Shown here piece after piece: positions 7,170 to 15,199 of a stretch of DNA of 20,379 nt. The notes beneath the pieces are model-generated. The model ran no database searches. It saw only the letters and a list, made by a program, of their open reading frames with translations, and was not told the origin of the DNA. Source of the stretch: an uncultured Erysipelotrichaceae bacterium (GTDB taxonomy: Bacteria; Bacillota_I; Bacilli_A; Erysipelotrichales; Erysipelotrichaceae); NCBI GenBank assembly GCA_934725085.1, contig CAKVAL010000032.1:1-20379 (forward strand), written 5' to 3'. A program made the translations under genes and the position numbers. Numbering within the stretch: position 1 is the stretch's first letter; every line of letters begins with the position of its first letter.

Positions 7170-8150
7170 ATGAACGAAATTATCCTAAACAAGAAAAGAA
7201 ACGGCATGAGCATGCTAATACTAATCGCACTTATATTCTTTGGATCAATATTACTATTTATATTTGGAGCCAACAGTGACAACATACTATTAATAGTAAT
7301 AAGCATAATCCTATTTGTAGGCGACTTCTTCCTAATGCCAGGTCTAAAGGTATTAAAACCCCAAGAAGCATTAGTACTAACACTATTTGGTGACTATATT
7401 GGAACACTAAAAGGCGAAGGCTTCTACTTTGTCAATCCATTCTGTACATCAATCAACCCTGCAGCCAAAACAACACTTAGCCAAAGTGGTGATGTTAAAA
7501 AGAACACTATAACAGCTAATGAAGTACAAATGTCATCAAACAAAATTTCATTAAAAATGATGACACTAAACAACGCAGTTCAAAAAATAAACGACTGTTT
7601 AGGTAACCCAGTAGAAATTGGTATCGCCGTTATCTGGAAAGTATCTGACACTTATAAAGCTGTATTCAACGTAGACAACTACAAAGAATATTTAAGCTTA
7701 CAATGTGACAGTGCTTTAAGAAACGTTGTAAGAATCTACCCATATGATGTTTCAAGCAATATCGACACAACAGGAGACGGCATTGCCGATGATGGATCGC
7801 TAAGAGGCTCAAGTGAAATAGTAGCCCAAAGAATCAAAGAAGAAATTCAAGAAAAAGTACAAGAAGCAGGACTTGAAATCATCGATGCTAGAATCACATA
7901 CCTTGCCTATGCTCCAGAAATTGCCTCAGTAATGTTACAAAGACAACAAGCTGCAGCTATTATCGACGCTAGAAAAATGATTGTTGATGGTGCTGTCGGC
8001 ATGGTCGAAATGGCTTTAGACAGACTAAAAGAAAACAACGTAGTAGACCTTGATGATGAAAGAAAAGCCCAAATGGTATCTAACCTACTAGTAGTACTAT
8101 GTGGCAACAAAGACGCACAACCAATCGTTAACTCAGGATCACTATACTAA
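7170..8150 (+). CDS. SPFH (stomatin/prohibitin/flotillin)-domain membrane protein
   Basis: A 326-residue protein anchored by two N-terminal membrane helices (about 13-33 and 38-57). An SPFH domain follows at about 60-265, with the typical opening LKPQEALVLTLFGDYIGTLKGEGF, the strand 'IGIAVIWKVSD', and the closing helix EIASVMLQRQQAAAIIDARK that normally starts the coiled-coil oligomerisation region. SPFH proteins assemble into large rings or scaffolds on membranes; many bacterial ones are paired with proteases or with NfeD proteins, but none is here. A short loop GDGIADDGS (203-210) is inserted in the SPFH domain. The gene ends in TAATG, overlapping the start of the ribbon-helix-helix gene by one base, so the two products are made together. 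The function in this organism is unknown. Confidence 0.88.
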   Translation: MNEIILNKKRNGMSMLILIALIFFGSILLFIFGANSDNILLIVISIILFVGDFFLMPGLKVLKPQEALVLTLFGDYIGTLKGEGFYFVNPFCTSINPAAKTTLSQSGDVKKNTITANEVQMSSNKISLKMMTLNNAVQKINDCLGNPVEIGIAVIWKVSDTYKAVFNVDNYKEYLSLQCDSALRNVVRIYPYDVSSNIDTTGDGIADDGSLRGSSEIVAQRIKEEIQEKVQEAGLEIIDARITYLAYAPEIASVMLQRQQAAAIIDARKMIVDGAVGMVEMALDRLKENNVVDLDDERKAQMVSNLLVVLCGNKDAQPIVNSGSLY

Positions 8151-8362
8151 TGGCCGACAACAAGAAACAAGTACCACTTAGAATCTCTAAAAGACTCTAT
8201 GATGAACTTGCCGCTTGGGCAGAAGATGACTTTAGAAGCATCAACGGTCAAATAGAATACATCTTAAACGAATGCGTCAAACAAAGAAAGAAAAACGGCA
8301 AATACGTAGGCGAAAAAATAGATGAACCACTAGATGTCGATATTAAAAACTTTAAAAAATAG
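8150..8362 (+). CDS. Small Arc-type ribbon-helix-helix DNA-binding protein
   Basis: A 70-residue basic protein. Residues 8-48 fit the Arc/MetJ ribbon-helix-helix fold: a strand VPLRISKRLYDEL, helix 1 ELAAWAEDDF, the turn RSINGQ, and helix 2 IEYILNECVKQRKK. The acidic-basic tail (49-70) has no recognised fold. Its start codon overlaps the SPFH stop (TAATG), with no strong separate ribosome binding site, indicating translational coupling. The likely role is dimeric repressor of its own operon through the paired TGATATCA sites at the promoter; a toxin partner is not obvious, although the SPFH protein occupies the partner position. Confidence 0.8.
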   Translation: MADNKKQVPLRISKRLYDELAAWAEDDFRSINGQIEYILNECVKQRKKNGKYVGEKIDEPLDVDIKNFKK

Positions 8363-8363
8363 C

Positions 8364-8389
8364 AAATGGAAGTCATACGACTTCCATTT
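8364..8389. terminator. Bidirectional terminator between the RHH gene and hypA
   Basis: An 11-bp perfect stem (AAATGGAAGTC with GACTTCCATTT) and a 4-base ATAC loop are followed on the plus strand by CTTTTAT and on the minus strand by GCTATTTTTTAAAG. It serves two convergent genes and overlaps the last codons and stop of hypA. Confidence 0.85.
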
Positions 8390-8717
8390 CTTTTATATTA
8401 AATTCATTTCCCTGAAGAAGATAAGTATTCTCACTCTTACAATGTGGACAAGTCTTACCATACACAATCGTATTATAATCCTCACCACAATCCTCGCAAT
8501 GTGTAATAGCCTTAATCTTCTCTATCTTCAGTTCACAATTAGTCATAATCTCATGCTTACTAACAGCCCAATTCCAACAATCCACAAGATAATTATCAAT
8601 TACCCCACTAACCGTACCCAATTCAATCGTAACTGAATTGATATGCTCAACATTGTTTTCCTTAGCTAATTTCTCACACTCATCTATGACATAAAACACT
8701 ACACCAAGCTCATGCAT
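8373..8717 (-). CDS. hypA: HypA nickel-delivery protein
   Basis: Nickel metallochaperone that, with HypB, normally loads NiFe hydrogenase (and urease in some species). The 114-residue protein begins with MHE, whose His2 and Glu3 are part of the nickel site. It carries the zinc-binding pair CEDC (74-77) and CPHC (90-93), both intact. Its start codon overlaps the stop of the iron-sulfur flavoprotein gene by one base (TAATG), so it is translationally coupled as the last gene of the hypB-flavoprotein-hypA operon. No NiFe hydrogenase, urease or other hyp gene is in this window, so its client is unclear. The downstream terminator stem covers its last codons. Confidence 0.93.
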   Translation of the reverse strand: MHELGVVFYVIDECEKLAKENNVEHINSVTIELGTVSGVIDNYLVDCWNWAVSKHEIMTNCELKIEKIKAITHCEDCGEDYNTIVYGKTCPHCKSENTYLLQGNEFNIKEMEVV

Positions 8718-11554
8718 TAGTCATCAACTTCTTTTGGCTTAATATGTAAGGCAATCTTAACAGCTCTTTTTGCAGCATAAGGAAGAATAGCCTTAAACTT
8801 ATCCTCAGCCTTAATCATCTTAGTAGCCTCAGGATGAGTTCTATGTAACTTAATCGCATCAAACTCACATCTTGTAGTACACAAACCACAACCAATACAC
8901 TTATGAGGATCCACTACAGAAGCACCACAACCTAAACATCTCTTAGTCTCAATACGAACTTGTTCCTCAGTTAAACCAGCTCTATTATCCTTGAAAGACA
9001 TATCAGGATTCTTAATGCCCTTTAGACCCTCAACTTGTCTTTGAGCATGATCATAATCATTAACCAAGATATCATTCTTATTAAATTCAATGAACTCTCT
9101 TCTATCAAGACCAATTGTTAAACTTGCACCCTCATGAACATGTCTATGCAATCTTTCAGCAGCCATATGACCCTGTGCAATCGCATCAATCACAAACTTA
9201 GGACCTGTATAAACATCACCACCGACAAAGATATCCTCATCATCTGTTTGATAAGTAAGCTTATCAGCAACTGGATAATTACCATGATGGAACTTAACAC
9301 TAGTTCCCTTTAACATATCACCCCATACAACAGCTTGGCCAATCGCAAAGATTACCTTATCAGCATCAATTTCCATAGTTTCATTTTCATCATATTGAGG
9401 ATTAAACTTGCCATCAACAATAGTAGCTGTACACTTCTTAAACACAATAGAAGTAACCTTACCACTCTCATCAACCTTAAGCTCCTTAGGACCCCAAGAA
9501 TTATTAATCACAACATTCTCTTCAAGAGCCTCTTTGATTTCATCTATTGATGCAGGCATAGATTCTCTAGTCTCAAGAGCGAACATATTAACATTCTTAG
9601 CACCCTGACGATGAGCAGTCCTAGCGCAATCAATCGCAACATTACCGCCACCTACAACAACTACATCACCATCAAACTTAGCATCTCTATTTTCATAAGC
9701 ATCCTTTAGATAATCAACAGCGATATAAGTACCATCAGCATGATCATTATCAACATCAGGATATCTACCGCCTTGACAACCGATAGCTACATAGAACGCC
9801 TTATAACCATCCTTTTTAAGATCAGCAATAGTAACATCCTTACCTACTTCAGTATTGCATCTAAACTCAACACCTAGGTTCTTAAGAACATCGATTTCAG
9901 CATCAATAACATCCTTCTCTAACTTATATGAAGGAATACCATAACGCATCATACCACCTAGTTCTGCATTCTTTTCAAACACTGTAGGAACATAACCCAT
10001 AGTAGCTAAATAATAAGCAGCACTTAAACCTGCAGGGCCAGCACCAATGATCGCAATCTTTTGTGGCCACTTATCCATCTTAATCTTTCTAGCAGGAGAG
10101 ACAGCCATATTAACCTTAGGAACATAACGGTTCTCTTCCTTAAGCTCTAAGTCAGCGATAAACTTCTTAACATCATCAATCGCAACAGCTCTATCAATAG
10201 TGCCTCTAGTACATGCATCCTCACATCTCTTATTACATACACGACCACAAATTGCAGGGAATGGATTATCCTTCTTGATTAAAGCTAAAGCCTCATCATA
10301 CTTCCCTTCTGCAGCCTTCTTCAAATAACCCTGAACAGAAACATGAGCCGGACAAGCTGTCTTACATGGTGCAGTACCGCTGTCGTAACAATTTATTCTA
10401 TTATTATCACGATAGTTCTCATCATACTTATCTTCCCCCCACTTCATCGCATCAGGAAGTTCATGACGAGGATACTTAACCATTGAACCATCAGCCTTAC
10501 ATAACTTTTGACCAAGCTTAACAGCACCAGCAGGACAAACCTCTACGCACTTACCACAGGCAACACACTTACTTGCCTCAACCTTAGCACGATAAGCACT
10601 CGCAGACATATTAGGTGTATTAAATAATTGTGAAGTACGTAAAGCGTTACAAATATTTACATTACAGTTACAAATACCAAAGATCTTATTATCACCATCA
10701 ATATTAGTAATTTGATGAACATAACCTAAATCCTCAGCCTTCTTTAAAATCTCTAGTGCTTCTTCCTTGGTAATATTTCTACCCTTACCAGTCTCAACAC
10801 AGTAGTCAGCGAAATCACCAACACCAATACACCATGCTTGAGGATCATCCCCACAACCCTCATTTAAAACCTTACGGCTAGCACGGCATGAACATTGACC
10901 AACACCAATCTTACCTTCATACTTATCTAACCAATATGATAATTGCTCAAGATCAACTTTCTTATTCTCCATTGAAATAGCCTTCTCAACTGGAACAACA
11001 TGCATACCAATACCAGCACCACCTGGAGGTACTAATTGCGTAATACCCTTAAGAGGGATATAAGTCATTCTCTCAAAGAAAGTAGCTAATTCAGGATTAG
11101 TCTTTAATCTATTATTCTCACCAGTCACAGGATCTTCATCCATATTAAATAATTCAGCAGAACCTGGCACAAACATAGGAAGAATATAACGTCTCTCACT
11201 TTGAGGAGCTGTTCTACCATTATGATCATAATGATAACCATAATCATATTCCAATAGTCCTATAAAAGACATTTGATCCAATAATTCTTGTAATTTCTCT
11301 TCACTTAATTCAGGATTCAACTTAACCAATTCATTAAAAGTATATGGTGTACGTAAATCCATCTTTAAGGCAACATCGGCCATCTTTTCAGAAACAATTC
11401 CAGCTAAACCCCAATATTCTGGATCATCTGAAGTAAGCCCGTGTAGCTTATGTTTAGCTACGTCAGTAATCTTCTTACCTAAGGCAAGAATCTTCTCACT
11501 AGGTTCTTTGTCCCCCATCTTTGGCGGAACGATCGTCTTAGACATCTCTGGCAT
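8717..11554 (-). CDS. Large multi-[4Fe-4S] FAD/NAD(P)H oxidoreductase, GltD-like
   Basis: A 945-residue soluble redox protein (positions from the chosen start). Residues 1-210 form a helical, winged-helix-like region. Residues 215-305 are a cysteine-rich domain with CSCR, GCGDDPQAWC and CNCNVNIC. Next come a ferredoxin motif CVACGKCVEVC (330-340) and a GltD-type N-terminal [4Fe-4S] domain (CKTAC, then ICGRVCNKRCEDAC near 435-448). An FAD Rossmann fold (GAGPAGLSAAYYL, about 504), an NAD(P)H Rossmann fold (GGGNVAIDCA, about 635) and the second FAD motif VGGDVYTGP (about 777) follow. The C-terminal clusters are CLGCG and CIGCGLCTTRC (873-896). It therefore resembles the glutamate synthase small subunit family fused to ferredoxin modules, probably passing electrons between NAD(P)H and an unknown acceptor. 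An in-frame TTG 18 bases upstream is rejected; the ATG at 11554 has AAGGAG eight bases before it. It starts two bases after hypB and overlaps hypA. Confidence 0.9.
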   Translation of the reverse strand: MPEMSKTIVPPKMGDKEPSEKILALGKKITDVAKHKLHGLTSDDPEYWGLAGIVSEKMADVALKMDLRTPYTFNELVKLNPELSEEKLQELLDQMSFIGLLEYDYGYHYDHNGRTAPQSERRYILPMFVPGSAELFNMDEDPVTGENNRLKTNPELATFFERMTYIPLKGITQLVPPGGAGIGMHVVPVEKAISMENKKVDLEQLSYWLDKYEGKIGVGQCSCRASRKVLNEGCGDDPQAWCIGVGDFADYCVETGKGRNITKEEALEILKKAEDLGYVHQITNIDGDNKIFGICNCNVNICNALRTSQLFNTPNMSASAYRAKVEASKCVACGKCVEVCPAGAVKLGQKLCKADGSMVKYPRHELPDAMKWGEDKYDENYRDNNRINCYDSGTAPCKTACPAHVSVQGYLKKAAEGKYDEALALIKKDNPFPAICGRVCNKRCEDACTRGTIDRAVAIDDVKKFIADLELKEENRYVPKVNMAVSPARKIKMDKWPQKIAIIGAGPAGLSAAYYLATMGYVPTVFEKNAELGGMMRYGIPSYKLEKDVIDAEIDVLKNLGVEFRCNTEVGKDVTIADLKKDGYKAFYVAIGCQGGRYPDVDNDHADGTYIAVDYLKDAYENRDAKFDGDVVVVGGGNVAIDCARTAHRQGAKNVNMFALETRESMPASIDEIKEALEENVVINNSWGPKELKVDESGKVTSIVFKKCTATIVDGKFNPQYDENETMEIDADKVIFAIGQAVVWGDMLKGTSVKFHHGNYPVADKLTYQTDDEDIFVGGDVYTGPKFVIDAIAQGHMAAERLHRHVHEGASLTIGLDRREFIEFNKNDILVNDYDHAQRQVEGLKGIKNPDMSFKDNRAGLTEEQVRIETKRCLGCGASVVDPHKCIGCGLCTTRCEFDAIKLHRTHPEATKMIKAEDKFKAILPYAAKRAVKIALHIKPKEVDD

Positions 11555-11556
11555 TA

Positions 11557-12228
11557 TTAATTCTCCTTCCAATCTGCAACTTCTTTTTTAAGCCATTCTA
11601 CAAACTGCTTGATGCCATCCCCGTTTTTAGCACTAATCTTTAAAACCCCACACTTCGGATTACGTTTGTTTATATATTCCTTACATTTCTCAACATCAAA
11701 GTCGAAATAAGGTAAGACATCAATTTTATTAATCAACACAAGCGAACACACTTGATACATCAAAGGATACTTAAGTGGCTTATCATCACCCTCAGGCACT
11801 GACAAGATACTTATAGACTTACAAGCACCTGTATCAAATTCTGCAGGACATACAAGATTTCCTACATTCTCCAAAATAATCAAATCATATTCACCACTTA
11901 ATTCATTAATTCCCTGTGCCGTCATATCAGCATCCAAATGGCACATACCACCAGTATGGATTTGAATAGAATCAACCCCTGTCTCTCTTGAAACAGTAAT
12001 CGCATCCTTATCAGAATCAATATCAGCTTCCATAACCGCAATCTTTAAATCATTCTTTAATAAATTAATAGTCTTAACTAAAGTAGTAGTCTTGCCAGAA
12101 CCAGGTGAAGACATCACATTCAATAAATAAGTTTTCTTCTTCTTTAGTTCATCTCGCAACAAAGAAGCCCTCTTTTCGTTATTGGCGAAAACGGACTGCT
12201 TTACCTCAATGACTCTTACATCATTCAT
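11557..12228 (-). CDS. hypB: HypB GTPase, nickel insertion
   Basis: GTP-dependent partner of HypA in nickel delivery. The 223-residue SIMIBI-class GTPase has the P-loop SPGSGKTT (41-48), the metal-site Cys96-His97 in GGMCHLDADM, ENVGNLVCPAEFD (120-132) with Cys127, and NKID (167-170). It lacks both the N-terminal CxxCGC high-affinity nickel motif and any histidine-rich stretch, as in the shorter HypB forms. It is first in the hypB-flavoprotein-hypA operon, with a GGGGGA ribosome binding site and an extended -10 promoter immediately upstream that overlaps the start codon of the divergent GTPase-nuclease gene. The catalytic and metal residues look intact. Confidence 0.94.
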   Translation of the reverse strand: MNDVRVIEVKQSVFANNEKRASLLRDELKKKKTYLLNVMSSPGSGKTTTLVKTINLLKNDLKIAVMEADIDSDKDAITVSRETGVDSIQIHTGGMCHLDADMTAQGINELSGEYDLIILENVGNLVCPAEFDTGACKSISILSVPEGDDKPLKYPLMYQVCSLVLINKIDVLPYFDFDVEKCKEYINKRNPKCGVLKISAKNGDGIKQFVEWLKKEVADWKEN

Positions 12229-12262
12229 ACTTTTCCCCCTGTTTTAATCCAATTATTATACA

Positions 12263-12271
12263 ATTATAGCA
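12263..12271 (-). promoter_or_regulatory. hypB promoter (extended -10) overlapping the divergent start codon
   Basis: TGCTATAAT on the minus strand is a perfect extended -10. A second TATAAT lies at 12255-12260. The upstream part of this promoter lies inside the first codons of the plus-strand gene at 12271, so the two transcription units must compete for the same DNA. Confidence 0.65.
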
Positions 12272-14022
12272 TGCAAAAAATAGTTATTGGAGCGCTAGCC
12301 GATGTAGATGCAGGAAAAACAACCCTTGCGGAATGCTTTTTATATAAATGCGGCATGATTAGAAAGAAAGGAAGAGTCGATCATCAAGATACTTTTCTTG
12401 ATTTTGATAAGATTGAAAAAGAAAAAGGCATCACCCTTTTTAATAAAGAAGCCTTCTTTAAATATGATAATCAAGACTTTATCTACATCGACACACCAGG
12501 ACACAAAGACTTTGTAGCCGAAAGACAAAGAGCTTTTAAAATCTTAGACTATGCCATTCTTGTAGTATCAGCTATCGAACAAAATCTTACTAATACCAAG
12601 ATTATTTATGAGGAACTTAAAAGAAACAAGATTAAGACTTTTATCTTTCTTAATAAGATGGACATTGCCAAGGAAGATGATGAAACTATTTTAAATAGAT
12701 TAAAGAAGGATATCAGTCCTAATATCTTAGAAGTCAATGATTTAGAAGAACTTATAAACGAAGGACTAATCACAAATGTAAATCAAGAACTTACTAGTCA
12801 TAATATTATTCCTTTGGTTAAGGGTTCTGCCTTGAAGGATGTTAATATCGATTGTCTACTTAATACAATCAAAAACTACACAACACCAAACACAAACAAC
12901 AATAATCTTAATGCCTACATTTATCGTTATGATGAAAATGGCAATGCGATTGTAAAAGTTTTAAGTGGTACCCTATTAAACAAAACTCAATTTGATAAGG
13001 ACAATAAGATTAATGAAATGTATCAAATAAGTGGCAACAACTATACGCCTATTCAAGTAGCTAATCAAAATGATATTGTAGCCATTAAAGGCCTTAAGTA
13101 TGATGCTGGTACTTATTTACCAAGTTTAGAAAACATCCTAAACATACAGCCTATAAACAACAAGGTAATCGAAACTAATCTAAGTAGTTTCGACTTATTC
13201 AACAAGATTAAATCTATTAATAAACAACTACCTGAATTAAATATTCAATTAGTAGATGATAAGGTCACCATCTATATTAATAGTCCTTTAATGGAAGAAA
13301 TTGTTTTAAAGCTATTGAAAGATAGATTTAATATTGATGCCTCTATCGCGTACTATGCAGAGGAACCTGAATTTGAAGTTGATGATGATACTCCTTTAGA
13401 TGAAGAAAAGCCATATGTTCCATATACATATGAAAGGCAAACTATTTCTAACGAAGAATTAAACCGTGTCTTTAATAACACTTATAAACAAAAGACTAGG
13501 GTATATACCAAGAAAGAAGAAGCTAAAGAAGAAAAGAAAGAGGTTGTCTATAAAGAGATTATCTATATCGTGGATGGCTATAACCTTTTACATACACTTA
13601 AAGAATATAGGGAAGAAGACTTTCAAATCTTAAGGGATAAGGTAGTTGATATGGTCTGTGACTTTGGTGGTTATGTGAATGCTCAATGTGTTCTTGTCTT
13701 TGACGCTTATAAGACAGAAGAAAAAAGAGCTAGAACAATAACTCATGACAACATCACTATTGTCTATACCAAGAATAAACAAACAGCAGATGAATATATC
13801 GAAGTTAAAACTAAAGAATTGACCAAAGACTATAAGGTGATTGTTGTAACTAGTGATTATCTTGAACAATTAAGAGTCTTCGCCAATGGTGCTAATAGAA
13901 TGTCATCTAGAGAATTTATTGAAAGATATGAGCTATTTAAGAAAGACTATAAAATTGAGCACAAGCCTAATCGTCCTTTGATGGAATTAAGGGAATTATT
14001 GGAAAAATTTGATTTTGATTAA
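12271..14022 (+). CDS. Translational GTPase (TetM/EF-G-like, domains I-III) fused to a Rae1/YacP-like NYN nuclease
   Basis: A 583-residue fusion. Residues 1-205 are a translation-factor GTPase of the TetM/EF-G group: P-loop ALADVDAGKTT (8-18; the usual His of AHVDAGKT is Asp11), switch I ending KGIT (52-55), switch II DTPGH (74-78), NKMD (128-131) and GSA (185-187). Domain II follows (about 213-295), then domain III (about 306-360, FDLFNKIK to DRFNIDASI). Where TetM continues into domains IV and V, this protein has a charged linker (362-428) and then a NYN/PIN-like domain (430-583). That domain keeps the acidic residues of Bacillus subtilis Rae1 (YacP): Asp435 in VDGYN, Asp478 in VFDA, Asp507 in TADE and Asp529 in TSDY. 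Rae1 cuts mRNA in the ribosomal A site; GTPase docking could deliver this nuclease there. No Shine-Dalgarno sequence precedes the ATG, so the mRNA may be leaderless. Automated annotation may call it tetracycline resistance, which the missing domain IV argues against. Confidence 0.9.
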   Translation: MQKIVIGALADVDAGKTTLAECFLYKCGMIRKKGRVDHQDTFLDFDKIEKEKGITLFNKEAFFKYDNQDFIYIDTPGHKDFVAERQRAFKILDYAILVVSAIEQNLTNTKIIYEELKRNKIKTFIFLNKMDIAKEDDETILNRLKKDISPNILEVNDLEELINEGLITNVNQELTSHNIIPLVKGSALKDVNIDCLLNTIKNYTTPNTNNNNLNAYIYRYDENGNAIVKVLSGTLLNKTQFDKDNKINEMYQISGNNYTPIQVANQNDIVAIKGLKYDAGTYLPSLENILNIQPINNKVIETNLSSFDLFNKIKSINKQLPELNIQLVDDKVTIYINSPLMEEIVLKLLKDRFNIDASIAYYAEEPEFEVDDDTPLDEEKPYVPYTYERQTISNEELNRVFNNTYKQKTRVYTKKEEAKEEKKEVVYKEIIYIVDGYNLLHTLKEYREEDFQILRDKVVDMVCDFGGYVNAQCVLVFDAYKTEEKRARTITHDNITIVYTKNKQTADEYIEVKTKELTKDYKVIVVTSDYLEQLRVFANGANRMSSREFIERYELFKKDYKIEHKPNRPLMELRELLEKFDFD

Positions 14023-14061
14023 AAAAAGAATAGAATTGTTGTTATAGGGAGGACATTTCTT

Positions 14062-14259
14062 ATGAAAATTAACACTGTTGTTCAATTTGATGAAAAAGAT
14101 GTAAACATTACTGATCTTGATGCTGAAATCAAAGCTGTACTTAAAGATAATAAAATCACTTTAAAAAGCGTTGAGGGAGTAGATGTATATGTTAAGCCAG
14201 AAGCTAAATACCTAGTAGTAAAGGTTAATGGCGAAACTAAAGAATACGTTCTTAAATAG
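14062..14259 (+). CDS. Small DUF6465-like protein
   Basis: A 65-residue protein of alternating strand and helix. The C-terminal half, GVDVYVKPEAKYLVVKVNGETKEYVLK, resembles the DUF6465 family, whose members have a basic low-complexity N-terminus and end in 'lYVKPEe...YyVvNge..G.i.l'. Here the basic N-terminal extension is missing, leaving only the core. Function unknown. It has a strong GGGAGG ribosome binding site, lies 39 bases after the GTPase-nuclease gene on the same strand, and is followed by a good terminator, so it is probably the last gene of that transcript. Confidence 0.75.
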   Translation: MKINTVVQFDEKDVNITDLDAEIKAVLKDNKITLKSVEGVDVYVKPEAKYLVVKVNGETKEYVLK

Positions 14260-14267
14260 TCAACATG

Positions 14268-14295
14268 ATTAAAGGCACCAAACGGTGCCTTTAAT
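14268..14295. terminator. Bidirectional terminator between the DUF6465-like gene and degV
   Basis: A 12-bp perfect stem (ATTAAAGGCACC with GGTGCCTTTAAT) has an AAAC loop and is followed on the plus strand by ATTTTATAAAG. It separates two convergent genes and ends three bases from the degV stop. Confidence 0.88.
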
Positions 14296-14298
14296 ATT

Positions 14299-15174
14299 TT
14301 ATAAAGCCCTCTTATTTCCCTTAAAGAACACAGCGATTGTTCCCGGACCTGTATGGGAACCAATAACAGTACCGATATTAAAGATACTAACTTCCTTCAC
14401 ATTATGGAAACTTTCCTTAATCATCTCGGTCATTGCGCATGCATCGTCATAACAAGCTGAATTACACATATATACATAACCATCATAATCAGGTCCAACC
14501 TCTTCCATCATCTTCTCAACCAGTCTTTTCATAGCCTTCTTCTTAGTTCTAATCTTCTCAAAGATCTCAAGCTTACCAGCATCAGAAACAGTCATAAGAG
14601 GACAAATTTGTAAAGCACCACCAATTAAACCAGCAGCCTTAGAAATACGGCCACCTCTTACATAAGAAGATAAATCAGAAGAGAAGAACCAGTGAATAAT
14701 CTTTCTCTTATTCTCTTCAATCCAAGCTAGATTATCTTCTAAAGACATACCTACATCTTGATTATCCTTAACCATAGTAACTAATAAACCATAGCCAGAA
14801 CTTGCACATAATGAATCTACCACATGGACCTTATTATCATATTTATCATTTAATAAAGCTGCAGCACTATTGGCAGAATTAATAGAACCAGAAATACCAC
14901 TTGTTAATGTTAAATGTAAAATATCCTTACCTTCTTTTAAAATAGGCTCAAACATTTCCATATAGGTTTCCACATTAACCTGTGATGTCATTGGCTGCAT
15001 ACCATTTTTGATATCTGCATAGAACTTATCAATTGGATAAGACTTACCATAGTCATCATTATATGTCTTACCATTAACTGTAAAAGTAAATGGTACATAA
15101 GGAATATTTCTCTTAGTAAAAATATCTTCACTTAAATCAGCAGTAGAACAACAAGTAACAACATAATTTGTCAT
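14299..15174 (-). CDS. degV: DegV-family fatty-acid-binding protein
   Basis: A 291-residue DegV/FakB-type protein. The family binds a fatty acid, and in Bacillota presents it to the FakA kinase for phosphorylation. Visible family signatures are the N-terminal strand VVTCCSTADLS with the lipid/phosphate loop, SQVNVETYMEMF (about 65-76), TLTSGISGSINSA, VDSLCASSGYGLL, the SYVRGGRISKAAGLIGG block, and the C-terminal GSHTGPGTIAVFFKG containing the conserved His. The longer reading with six extra residues is rejected, because AGGAG lies nine bases before the ATG at 15174 and overlaps the extension. It is a single-gene unit with its own extended -10 promoter; no fakA is nearby. The specific fatty acid cannot be read from sequence. 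Confidence 0.93.
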   Translation of the reverse strand: MTNYVVTCCSTADLSEDIFTKRNIPYVPFTFTVNGKTYNDDYGKSYPIDKFYADIKNGMQPMTSQVNVETYMEMFEPILKEGKDILHLTLTSGISGSINSANSAAALLNDKYDNKVHVVDSLCASSGYGLLVTMVKDNQDVGMSLEDNLAWIEENKRKIIHWFFSSDLSSYVRGGRISKAAGLIGGALQICPLMTVSDAGKLEIFEKIRTKKKAMKRLVEKMMEEVGPDYDGYVYMCNSACYDDACAMTEMIKESFHNVKEVSIFNIGTVIGSHTGPGTIAVFFKGNKRAL

Positions 15175-15199
15175 AATTTTTTCTCCTAACATTAGATAT

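Noticed and set aside
12271..14022. Tetracycline ribosomal-protection determinant.
   Set aside because: The GTPase domain is TetM-like, but domains IV and V, needed to dislodge tetracycline, are absent and replaced by a nuclease domain.
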